A stretch of 16,949 bases of DNA from JBDRZD01 sp964623395 (GCA_964623395.1 CAZUSI010000032.1:1-16949); one strand, 5' to 3'. Shown: positions 8,270 to 14,593, counted from the first letter of the stretch. A program made the numbers and translations. Notes: a model not told the origin generated them from the letters alone.

Positions 8270-9782
8270 GTGCCCTGTATTCTATTGCTTCTGCTACATG
8301 ATTTGGTTTTATCTCTTCACTTTCCTCTAAATCTGCAATTGTTCTTGAAATCTTTAAAATTCTTATATATGCCCTTGCAGAAAGATTTAACTTTTCCATT
8401 GCATCCTTTAAAAGATTTTCACTCTCTTTTGAAATATTTATATATTTTTTAATATGTTTTTGTTTCATATGGGCATTAAAATAAATACCTTTTTCATTTT
8501 TAAATCTTTCCATTTGAATTTTCCTTGCCCTTTCAACCCTTTCCCTTATTTTTTCTGAACTTTCTTCTTCTTTTTTAGATGAAATTTCTGAATAACTTAT
8601 TGGTGGAATTTCAATATGTATATCAATTCTATCAAGAAGTGGTCCTGATATTTTTGATAAATATCTTCTTATTTGAGAGGGTGTGCATGTGCATTCTTTT
8701 TCAGGATGTGTTAAGTATCCACAGGGACATGGATTCATTGAGGCAAGCAGTATAAATCTTGCAGGAAATACAACTTGCGATTTTGCTCTTCCTATTGAAA
8801 CAAAACCATCTTCAAGTGGTTGTCTTAAAACTTCAAGAGCACTTCTTGAAAATTCTGTAAATTCATCAAGAAATAAAACACCATTATGGGCAAGTGAGAC
8901 CTCACCTGGCTTTGGAATATGACCACCACCTATAAGTCCTATATCAGAAATTGTATGATGGGGTGCTCTAAATGGTCTTGTTGTTATAATTGGTTTATCA
9001 GGTGGAAGGCGACCTGCACATGAATATATTTTTGTTGTTTCAAGTGCTTCATCTATTGTCATTTTAGGTAAAATTGTTGGGAATCTTCTTGCAAGCATTG
9101 TTTTTCCTGCACCTGGTGGTCCTATAAATAAAACATTGTGTCCCCCACTTGCAGAAACCTCAAGAGCCCTTTTTGCTGCCTTTTGCCCTTTAACTTCTGA
9201 AAAATCAACATCATAAATTGATAAATCAGAAAATAATTTTTCCTTATCAAATTCAAATTTTTCAATTTTCCTTTCACCTTTTATAAATTCAATTGCTTCA
9301 ATTAAGGAATTAACAGGATAAACTGATATCCCATCAACAATTGATGCCTCCTTTGCATTTTCATAAGGGAGAATTACTTCTTTTATTCCCTTTTCCTTTA
9401 ATAAAATTGCAATTGGTAAAATTCCCTTTATCCCCCTTAATTTTCCATCAAGAGAAAGTTCACCAAGAAAAACCTTTCCCTTTAAAAGATCAGGTTCAAA
9501 ATATCCTGATGCACATATTATTCCAAGTGCAATTGGAAGGTCAAGCCCTGTCCCCTCTTTTCTTAAATCAGCAGGGGCAAGATTTATTGTAATTTTTTTA
9601 AAAGGTAAAGAAAAACCTGAATTTCTTATACTAGTTAATACCCTTTCTTTACTTTCCTTAACCATTGTTTCAGGAAGACCAACAAGTGAAAAGGAAGGGA
9701 GCCCTTTTGAAAGGTCAACTTCAACATCAACAAGTATTCCTTCAATTCCAATATATGTTGCTGATTTTAATTTTGCAAGCAT
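8241..9782 (-). CDS. comM: ComM/YifB, Mg-chelatase-like AAA+ helicase
   Basis: ComM-family hexameric AAA+ protein (513 aa, family length), associated in naturally transformable bacteria with branch migration during recombination. The N-terminal lid-like ChlI domain occupies about 1-170, including APADLRKEGTGLDLPIALG (69-87). The AAA+ core follows: Walker A GPPGAGKT (221-228), FRAPHHTISD (271-280), Walker B VLFLDE (302-307), sensor N350 and an arginine in LLDRID (382-387). The cysteine cluster NPCPCGYL...CTCTP (C352, C354, C364, C366) is characteristic of the family. A C-terminal magnesium-chelatase-like helical domain ends the protein. The ATG directly follows the yraN stop (TAAATG) and has GGAGG 5 bases upstream. 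The yraN-comM neighbourhood is a common bacterial arrangement; dprA and rnhB, often nearby, are not here. Confidence 0.93.
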   Translation of the reverse strand: MLAKLKSATYIGIEGILVDVEVDLSKGLPSFSLVGLPETMVKESKERVLTSIRNSGFSLPFKKITINLAPADLRKEGTGLDLPIALGIICASGYFEPDLLKGKVFLGELSLDGKLRGIKGILPIAILLKEKGIKEVILPYENAKEASIVDGISVYPVNSLIEAIEFIKGERKIEKFEFDKEKLFSDLSIYDVDFSEVKGQKAAKRALEVSASGGHNVLFIGPPGAGKTMLARRFPTILPKMTIDEALETTKIYSCAGRLPPDKPIITTRPFRAPHHTISDIGLIGGGHIPKPGEVSLAHNGVLFLDEFTEFSRSALEVLRQPLEDGFVSIGRAKSQVVFPARFILLASMNPCPCGYLTHPEKECTCTPSQIRRYLSKISGPLLDRIDIHIEIPPISYSEISSKKEEESSEKIRERVERARKIQMERFKNEKGIYFNAHMKQKHIKKYINISKESENLLKDAMEKLNLSARAYIRILKISRTIADLEESEEIKPNHVAEAIEYRALDREHWITL

Positions 9783-10154
9783 TTATTCCTCCCTGAAAGC
9801 ATCTTCAATATGTTCAATTGTTATTTCTTCATCATTAAAATTTATTGATATTACATCAAATCTTACATCTTTTTTATTGGTTAAATTTTTTGATTCAAGA
9901 TAAATTTTTGCGCTTTCAATTATATTTTTCTTCTTTTTAAAATCAACTGTTTCATATCCTTTTATATCTTCTCCCTTTTTACTCCTTACTTCAATAAATA
10001 TAAGGACATTGTTTTTTTCAGCAATTATATCAATTTCTCCTTTTTTTGTATAAAAATTCCTTTCAATTATTTTATATTTATTTCTTTTTAAGTATTCTTC
10101 CGCAATTAACTCAAAAAATCCTCCCTTTTCTTTTTTATCCATTTTAAATTTCAA
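9783..10154 (-). CDS. yraN: YraN/UPF0102 nuclease-fold protein
   Basis: Small RecB-like nuclease-fold protein of the UPF0102 family (123 aa, usual length) whose cellular role is poorly defined. The core is GEIDII (39-44, D42) and FIEVRSK (53-59, E55), i.e. a D...ExR/K arrangement, preceded by the FFELIAEEYLK helix (13-23). The first codon chosen is TTG at 10152-10154, because GAGG lies 6 bases upstream (10161-10164). The ATG at 10140-10142, four codons later, lacks a well-placed SD but would also keep the whole domain. With the TTG start it overlaps the phosphodiesterase gene by 11 bases. It is followed immediately by comM, its frequent neighbour. Confidence 0.85.
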   Translation of the reverse strand: MKFKMDKKEKGGFFELIAEEYLKRNKYKIIERNFYTKKGEIDIIAEKNNVLIFIEVRSKKGEDIKGYETVDFKKKKNIIESAKIYLESKNLTNKKDVRFDVISINFNDEEITIEHIEDAFREE

Positions 10155-10626
10155 CTATTTCCTCTTCTTTTTTTTCAACATCTATTATAACAAATGTTCC
10201 TTTTCCTGTTAAATACCCACATACTTCACCAGGATTTATGAAAATTGTTTTATTCTTTTTAATATAAATTCTATGTGTATGACCAAATAGAACATAATCA
10301 ACATCAAAATTTATTTTTTCAAAATCAAAAAGGGAATGAAATAGCAGAAATTTTTTTTGATAAACTTCAAAAAATTTTGGTTGTTCATATATTTCCCAGT
10401 TATATATTTCAAATATTTTTGAAAGCAAAACCTTATCACCATCATTATTTCCAAAAACACCTATCATTTTTCCAGAATATAAATCCCTTATCTTCCTTAT
10501 TGTAAAAGGAGCAACATAATCACCAAGATGAAAAACTAATTCTATTTTTTCTTCACTTATTTTTTTAAAGACATTTTCAACCTTGGGAAGATTATCATGT
10601 GTGTCAGCAAGAACTGCTATTTTCAT
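10144..10626 (-). CDS. MJ0936/YfcE-type metallophosphoesterase
   Basis: Dinuclear-metal phosphodiesterase of the YfcE/MJ0936 family (160 aa, normal length), active in the family on phosphodiester model substrates; the natural substrate is unknown. Metal ligands are visible in order: D8 and H10 (ADTHDN), D36 (GDYV), N60 (FGNNDGD), H97 (FHS), then H116 and H118 (GHTH). The C-terminal FINPGEVCGYLTG (129-141) is the usual family ending motif. The FHS segment replaces the more common GH or THG form but keeps the histidine. The ATG overlaps the thioesterase stop (ATGA) without an SD, so coupled translation is likely. Confidence 0.88.
   Translation of the reverse strand: MKIAVLADTHDNLPKVENVFKKISEEKIELVFHLGDYVAPFTIRKIRDLYSGKMIGVFGNNDGDKVLLSKIFEIYNWEIYEQPKFFEVYQKKFLLFHSLFDFEKINFDVDYVLFGHTHRIYIKKNKTIFINPGEVCGYLTGKGTFVIIDVEKKEEEIVEI
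10161..10164 (-). promoter_or_regulatory. Shine-Dalgarno site deciding the yraN TTG start
   Basis: GAGG on the minus strand, 6 bases before TTG at 10154 but 18 bases before the alternative ATG at 10142. It favours the TTG start. Confidence 0.5.
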
Positions 10627-11018
10627 TTTTTATACTTTTCAATTATCTTTTTTAAATCATCTGGAATTCTTATTGGTTTTAAATTTTTACAAGTGGTGCA
10701 ATGTCTTGTATATCCTCTTGCAACAATTTCATTTCCCCTTAAAATTTCATATTCAAATTTAAAGGAAGTATTTTTCACTTCGCTTATCCAACAATTAACT
10801 ATTATTTCATCTTCATAAAAAATTGGTGAATTGTATTTGCAATAGGCTTCAACAACAGGTAAAAATATTCCCTTTTTTTCAAATTCACTATAAGGTTTGC
10901 CTTCACTTTTTAAAAGCGCTGTCCTTGCTGCTTCAAAATAAACAAAATAATTGGCATAATATACAATTCCCATTTGATCCGTTTCAGAATATCTTACAAA
11001 TGTTTTAAATTGAAACAT
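10623..11018 (-). CDS. YbgC/FadM-type hot-dog acyl-CoA thioesterase
   Basis: Hot-dog-fold thioesterase of the 4-hydroxybenzoyl-CoA thioesterase/YbgC family (131 aa). The signature RYSETDQMGIVYYANYFVYF (9-28) contains catalytic D14, followed by the conserved E-A-A-R of the first helix (29-32). Substrates in this family range from short-chain to long-chain acyl-CoA and acyl-ACP and cannot be predicted here. Its ATG shares one base with the stop of the SufT-like gene (TAATG). A GGAGG exists but is 17 bases upstream, so reinitiation is the likely mode. Tol-Pal genes, which accompany ybgC in proteobacteria, are not in the window. Confidence 0.87.
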   Translation of the reverse strand: MFQFKTFVRYSETDQMGIVYYANYFVYFEAARTALLKSEGKPYSEFEKKGIFLPVVEAYCKYNSPIFYEDEIIVNCWISEVKNTSFKFEYEILRGNEIVARGYTRHCTTCKNLKPIRIPDDLKKIIEKYKK

Positions 11019-11323
11019 TAAAGGTTAAATCCAAACCTCCTTAATGCTTCTTTACCTTCAGGAGTAATTCTTTCAGGTGTCCAGGGTGGATTAAAAGTGA
11101 ATTCAACTTCACAATCTTCTATTCCTTCTATCTCTTTAACTTTTCTTTCAACTTCACTTTTTATAAAATGATATATTGGGCATCCTGGAGCAGTTAGTGT
11201 CATCAAAATATGTGCTTTATTTCCCTCAAGTTTTATATCGTATATAAGTCCAAGGTCGTATATGTTTATAGGAATTTCAGGATCATATATATTTTTTAAA
11301 ATTTCTATGATTTTTTCTTTCAT
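11018..11323 (-). CDS. MIP18/DUF59 family Fe-S assembly protein (SufT-like)
   Basis: Small MIP18-family protein (101 aa) of the type implicated in iron-sulfur cluster maturation (SufT, PaaD and eukaryotic CIA2 relatives). Visible motifs are DPEIP (14-18), IYDLGLIYD (21-29), MTLTAPGCP (41-49) with the conserved C48, and NPPWTPERIT (78-87). No other suf/isc genes are in the window. The ATG is only 12 bases downstream of the tRNA-Ser(GCU) 3' end, and the intervening TTTTTTTATAAA has no SD. The mRNA produced by tRNA processing would therefore have a 12-base unstructured leader. Upstream alternative starts are excluded by the tRNA. The sequence TATAAA directly before the ATG is too close to serve as its -10 box. 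Confidence 0.87.
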   Translation of the reverse strand: MKEKIIEILKNIYDPEIPINIYDLGLIYDIKLEGNKAHILMTLTAPGCPIYHFIKSEVERKVKEIEGIEDCEVEFTFNPPWTPERITPEGKEALRRFGFNL

Positions 11324-11335
11324 TTTATAAAAAAA

Positions 11336-11425
11336 CGGAGAGGGTGGGATTTGAACCCACGGCCCCGCTTTTGGCGGAGCAGTCGCTTAGCAAGCGACCG
11401 CCTTAGACCGCTCGGCCACCTCTCC
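11336..11425 (-). tRNA. tRNA-Ser(GCU)
   Basis: Complete class II tRNA of 90 bases. Acceptor arms are GGAGAGG/CCTCTCC with discriminator G. The anticodon stem is GTCGC/GCGAC around loop TTGCTAA, giving anticodon GCT for AGC/AGU serine codons. There is a long variable arm with a CCGC/GCGG stem, and a T arm GTGGG-TTCAAAT-CCCAC. CCA is not encoded. It lies 6 bases after tRNA-Ser(UGA) and 12 bases before the SufT-like start codon. Confidence 0.97.
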
Positions 11426-11431
11426 TTTTAA

Positions 11432-11521
11432 CGGAGGGTGAGGGACTCGAACCCCCAATCCCGCTTGAAGCGGGATACCGGATTTCAAATCCGGCGCCTT
11501 AGCCAATTCGGCCAACCCTCC
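11432..11521 (-). tRNA. tRNA-Ser(UGA)
   Basis: Complete class II tRNA of 90 bases. Acceptor arms are GGAGGGT/ACCCTCC with discriminator G. The anticodon stem is CCGGA/TCCGG around loop TTTGAAA, giving anticodon TGA. The variable arm is a 6-bp hairpin, TCCCGC/GCGGGA. The T arm is GGGGG-TTCGAGT-CCCTC with one G-U pair. No encoded CCA. It is the first gene after the promoter at 11536-11564. Confidence 0.97.
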
Positions 11522-11535
11522 ATTTTTAGTTTATA

Positions 11536-11564
11536 ATTATATCAAAAATTAATTCCAATTCCAA
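11536..11564 (-). promoter_or_regulatory. Promoter of the tRNA-Ser operon
   Basis: On the minus strand, TTGGAA (11559-11564), a 17-base spacer, and TATAAT (11536-11541), preceded by TGA so that it forms an extended -10 (TGnTATAAT). The TG comes from the TGA stop codon of the upstream beta-barrel gene (11542-11544), so the promoter and the end of that gene overlap. The predicted start near 11529 leaves about 8 bases before the tRNA. Confidence 0.7.
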
Positions 11565-12285
11565 AATTGGAATAATATTTATTACGAGAAGAAAATTTAA
11601 AAGGTCCTCTTATATTTGCAATGAAATAATTATTTTTAAAGGAATTTAATTTAAGAGATAAAATTAAATAAGTAGTATCTCTTCTTTCTCTTAAATATCC
11701 ACCAATTTCAAATTTTTTAAGATTTAAATAAATTCCTCCTCCTAAGGAATTCACATAATCAATTCCAGAAGAAGGAGAATCAAAAAAATGAATTGAAGGA
11801 AATAAAAGATTATGAAAATTTAAATTAAGAGAAATGCCAGGATAAGGGAAAAACATCCTTTTATAATCAAATACTCTAAAATTAAAAATATTTATTCCTA
11901 AATCAATATTCACTTTTAAATTTTCCCTTGAAGCATCTATAAATGTTATTCCTGTATAAATACAATACCTCAATTCTTTTATTCTTTTACCTTTTTCAAA
12001 TAATGAATCCTCATTTTCTTTCTCGTACCAGTAATAAAATTTTTTATAATTATAAAAAGAAGGTTTGAATCCAAATTTTGTGTCAATATTTTTATTCCTT
12101 ATTTTCAATCTTTGCCTTGTTAAAAGATGAAAATCATAAATTTCTCCCTTTTCCTCAATTGTTTTATAACCAGCACAGGTTGAATAAGTATTTGTATATT
12201 TATAATATCCTACTGTGCCTTCAATTTTTTTCAATTCTAAGGAATTTAAAAATAATAGAAATATTAAGAGATAATTTTTCCTCAT
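11542..12285 (-). CDS. Predicted outer-membrane beta-barrel protein, family unknown
   Basis: I do not recognise a family. The 247-aa protein begins with MRK and a hydrophobic stretch (5-16), a likely signal peptide. It then alternates short amphipathic strands rich in Tyr, Phe, Ile and Asn, with Gly/Asn turns, e.g. LKVNIDLGINIFNF (123-136) and GGGIYLNLKKFEIGGYLRE (182-200). It ends in FGIGINF. A terminal aromatic residue on a final amphipathic strand is the classical BAM-recognised end of outer-membrane barrels. Two cysteines, C37 and C108, might form a disulfide. By inference, this points to a diderm organism and a small barrel of perhaps 8-12 strands. It is transcribed from its own leaderless promoter divergently from the MBL-fold gene. 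It could instead be a secreted beta-rich protein. Confidence 0.7.
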   Translation of the reverse strand: MRKNYLLIFLLFLNSLELKKIEGTVGYYKYTNTYSTCAGYKTIEEKGEIYDFHLLTRQRLKIRNKNIDTKFGFKPSFYNYKKFYYWYEKENEDSLFEKGKRIKELRYCIYTGITFIDASRENLKVNIDLGINIFNFRVFDYKRMFFPYPGISLNLNFHNLLFPSIHFFDSPSSGIDYVNSLGGGIYLNLKKFEIGGYLRERRDTTYLILSLKLNSFKNNYFIANIRGPFKFSSRNKYYSNFGIGINF

Positions 12286-12291
12286 ATTTTA

Positions 12292-12321
12292 ATTATATTT
12301 TATAAAATTATGCAATTTCAA
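12292..12321 (-). promoter_or_regulatory. Leaderless promoter of the beta-barrel gene
   Basis: On the minus strand, TTGAAA (12316-12321), an 18-base spacer, and TATAAT (12292-12297). Only six bases separate the -10 from the ATG, so a start at the usual +7 distance falls exactly on the A of ATG (12285). No SD is possible. Confidence 0.65.
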
Positions 12322-12330
12322 TAAAAAAAC

Positions 12331-12338
12331 TGTATAAT
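12331..12338 (+). promoter_or_regulatory. -10 element of the MBL-fold/MFS unit, near-leaderless
   Basis: TGTATAAT with its TATAAT at 12333-12338. The expected start near 12345 is two bases before the ATG at 12347. I see no good -35 at 16-18 bases (the best is around TGCAAT at 12311-12316), so the TG step before the -10 may matter. There is no SD. Confidence 0.5.
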
Positions 12339-12346
12339 TTAACTCT

Positions 12347-13174
12347 ATGAAAAATTTTAAAAGGTTTATTTCAAAGAATTTTGAAATTTATTATATTAAA
12401 ATAGGTGAATTTAAACTTGATGGTGGTTCAATGTTTGGGATAGTTCCAAAAACAATATGGGAAAAATTTTATGAACCAGACCAAAAAAATAGAATTTTAT
12501 TATCACAAAATGTTTTAATAATTTTTTCAAAAAATTTTAAATTTTTAATTGAACCTGGATGTGGAAACAAATGGGATGAAAAAAGAAAGGAAATATTTGA
12601 ATTTAAAGGAGGAATTGAAAATTTTGATTATTTTGATTTAAAAAAAATAAATTATGTTAGTTTTACACATCTTCATTTTGACCATGCAGGGGGAGCAACA
12701 AGAATTTTTGAAAATAAAATAGTTCCAACATTTGAAAATGCCATTTATTTAATAAGAAAAGAAGAGATTGAAGATGCATTAAATCCAAATGAAAGGACAA
12801 GAGCAAGTTATTTAAAGGAAGATTTTTTACCGATAATTGAAAGTAAAAAATTTATAGAAATAAAAGAGGATGGAGAAATAATTGAAGGGATAAAGGTTAT
12901 AAGAACAGGTGGTCATACAAGAGGTCATATAATATTTTTGATTGATGGTAAATTTTTATTTTTTGGTGATTTGGTTCCAACTTCAAGACATATTCATCTT
13001 CCTTATATTATGGCTTATGATAATTTTCCAATTGAAACCCTTTTAAAAAGAAAAGAAATTTATGAATATTGTATTGAAAATAAAATACAGGTATTTTTTC
13101 CTCATGATATTGAGTTAAAAACAGGGTATATAAGATTTGAAGATAAAAAGTTTTTTTTAGATGAAATTTCTTAA
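12347..13174 (+). CDS. Metallo-beta-lactamase-fold metal-dependent hydrolase
   Basis: Zinc/iron hydrolase of the MBL superfamily (275 aa). The metal-binding residues are H108, H110, D112 and H113 in THLHFDHAGG (107-116), H190 in GGHTRGH (188-194), D208 in FFGDLVPT (205-212) and H253 in FFPHDIE (250-256), a complete binuclear set. The N-terminal block GEFKLDGGSMFGIVPKTIWE (20-39) and PDQKNRILLSQNVLI (44-58) recur in a widespread branch of uncharacterised MBL hydrolases related to lactonases and phosphodiesterases. The substrate cannot be deduced. It is the first gene of a two-gene unit with the MFS transporter and has a near-leaderless promoter. Confidence 0.88.
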   Translation: MKNFKRFISKNFEIYYIKIGEFKLDGGSMFGIVPKTIWEKFYEPDQKNRILLSQNVLIIFSKNFKFLIEPGCGNKWDEKRKEIFEFKGGIENFDYFDLKKINYVSFTHLHFDHAGGATRIFENKIVPTFENAIYLIRKEEIEDALNPNERTRASYLKEDFLPIIESKKFIEIKEDGEIIEGIKVIRTGGHTRGHIIFLIDGKFLFFGDLVPTSRHIHLPYIMAYDNFPIETLLKRKEIYEYCIENKIQVFFPHDIELKTGYIRFEDKKFFLDEIS

Positions 13175-14297
13175 ACTTTCAAAAAATGTAAAGGCACTTG
13201 GATTTGTTTCCCTTTTTAATGATATTGCATCTGAAATGATAAATCCATTACTTCCAATATTTATAACAAGTGTTTTAAAAGCAGGAACAATTGCACTTGG
13301 ATTTATAGAAGGAGTTGCAGAGGCAACAAATTCCTTTTTAAAACTCTTTTCAGGGATAATTTCCGATAAAATTAAAAGGAAAAAGCCATTTATTTTTTCT
13401 GGATATTTAATTGCATCAATTTCAAGACCTTTAATTGGCATAACAAATTCATGGCTTTTGGTTTTATTTTTAAAATTTCTTGATAGATTTGGAAAAGGAA
13501 TAAGAACATCTCCGAGGGATGCACTTTTATCTTTATCTGTTTCAAAAAATGAAACAGGGATTGCTTTTGGATTTCAAAGGGCAATGGATCATCTTGGTGC
13601 TCTTATAGGACCAATTTTTGCCTTTTTACTTTTAAACATTTTTGATTTAAGAAAAGTATTTTTAATTTCTTTAATTCCAGGAATTATTTCGGTTTTCATT
13701 TTAATTTATTTTGTAAAGGAAAAAATAGGGGATGAAAAATCAAAATTTTATTTTAAGGGAAAATTTGCAAAAAAATTTTATTTATTAATTTTCATTTTCT
13801 TTTTATTTAACCTTGGAAATTCATCAGATTCTTTTTTAATTTTAAAGGCAAATAAAGAAGGAATTAAGGTTTTATATCTTCCAATTTTATGGAGTTTATT
13901 TCATTTTGTAAAATCAATATTTTCTATTCCATTTGGTGCCTTATCTGATAAAATTGGAAGAAAAAAAGTTATTGCATTAGGTTGGCTAATATATTCAATA
14001 ACCTATTTCTTTTTTGCTTTTGCAAAATCCCTTCAATTTTTTATTTTCTTATTTTTATTCTATGGTCTTTATTTTGCATTTTCTGAGGGAAGTGAAAGAG
14101 CACTTATTTCTGATTATTCTGATAAAGAATATAAAGGTAGTGCTTATGGAATTTATCATTTTGCACAAGGTATAGCCCTTTTTCTTTCCTCCTTTATTTT
14201 TGGAATATTATGGAATTATTATGGTCCTAAAATTCCTTTTTTATTCGGTTCCTTTATTTCCTTTTTATCCCTTATTTTACTTTTAATTTTCCTCTAA
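13161..14297 (+). CDS. Major facilitator superfamily transporter
   Basis: Inner-membrane secondary transporter of 378 aa, about 11-12 predicted helices, nearly all hydrophobic and without a signal sequence. MFS motif A-like loops occur twice, as GIISDKIKRKK (65-75) after TM2 and GALSDKIGRKK (259-269) after TM8. Also visible are SLFNDIASEMINPLLPIF (17-34) and DRFGKGIRTSPRDAL (108-122), a pattern shared by a group of putative efflux MFS proteins often annotated as multidrug or unknown. The start overlaps the MBL gene by 14 bases and has no SD, so it probably depends on translation of that gene. Its stop overlaps the stop of the converging TRAP-like gene by 3 bases. Substrate unknown; linkage to the hydrolase suggests a shared substrate, but this is only inference. 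Confidence 0.88.
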   Translation: MKFLKLSKNVKALGFVSLFNDIASEMINPLLPIFITSVLKAGTIALGFIEGVAEATNSFLKLFSGIISDKIKRKKPFIFSGYLIASISRPLIGITNSWLLVLFLKFLDRFGKGIRTSPRDALLSLSVSKNETGIAFGFQRAMDHLGALIGPIFAFLLLNIFDLRKVFLISLIPGIISVFILIYFVKEKIGDEKSKFYFKGKFAKKFYLLIFIFFLFNLGNSSDSFLILKANKEGIKVLYLPILWSLFHFVKSIFSIPFGALSDKIGRKKVIALGWLIYSITYFFFAFAKSLQFFIFLFLFYGLYFAFSEGSERALISDYSDKEYKGSAYGIYHFAQGIALFLSSFIFGILWNYYGPKIPFLFGSFISFLSLILLLIFL

Positions 14298-14593
14298 ACT
14301 TCTGCCTCTTTCTTTACCTCCTTTATCTTTGGCACTTCTCCTTCTGCTACTACTTCTCCATATGGTGTCCATACATGTGCTTTTCCAACAATTTTATATG
14401 CTGCTGTGAATTCTGTTAATTGAGCAACAAGGACTTCACCATTTGAAAGTATTTCTGTATGGAGGACTTTTGTTTCTCTTCCCCTTGTAAGCCCCATCAC
14501 CCTTACACCATTTTCTTTTGCCTTTATTATTATGTATGGATTTTGATTTAGGTATTCATTTCTTCTTTGTATATTCTCTTTCTGTTCAAGCAT
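14294..14593 (-). CDS. mtrB: TRAP (trp RNA-binding attenuation protein, MtrB) homologue
   Basis: A 99-aa protein whose residues 20-86 align without gaps to Bacillus TRAP as I remember it. Shared positions include IKA (23-25), GLTRG (34-38), GEV (52-54), AQ-T (57-60), YG (78-79) and much of the hydrophobic pattern. TRAP forms an 11-subunit ring that binds tryptophan between subunits and GAG/UAG repeats on its rim. Here the positions matching ligand-pocket T25, T30, Q47 and T49 are kept (T36, T41, Q58, T60). H51 becomes F62 and S53 becomes A64. Of the RNA-contacting K37, K56 and R58, only K56 remains (K67); the others are I48 and V69, and F32 is V43. It has an 18-residue N-terminal extension and a charged C-terminal tail. 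It follows trmFO with an 8-base overlap and a strong SD. Fold assignment is fairly confident; the function is open. Confidence 0.8.
   Translation of the reverse strand: MLEQKENIQRRNEYLNQNPYIIIKAKENGVRVMGLTRGRETKVLHTEILSNGEVLVAQLTEFTAAYKIVGKAHVWTPYGEVVAEGEVPKIKEVKKEAEV

Noticed and set aside
8683..8922. Plus-strand open frames inside comM, gdhA and the ABC genes
   Set aside because: They lie wholly within well-supported minus-strand genes, have no recognisable motifs and show low-complexity composition from the complementary codons.
11324..11335. Seven T residues after tRNA-Ser(GCU) as an intrinsic terminator
   Set aside because: The T arm hairpin is separated from the T-run by the 8-base acceptor strand and discriminator, and a same-strand gene starts immediately after. 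At most a pause site.
11558..11573. TTCCAA/TTGGAA inverted repeat as an operator
   Set aside because: The arms are short and encode the Gly-Ile-Gly-Ile end of the beta-barrel protein. Codon repetition explains it, so I do not call a binding site, though it overlaps a -35.
13157..13441. Minus-strand open frame under the MFS gene start
   Set aside because: Antisense shadow of the first MFS helices; no SD and no family resemblance.
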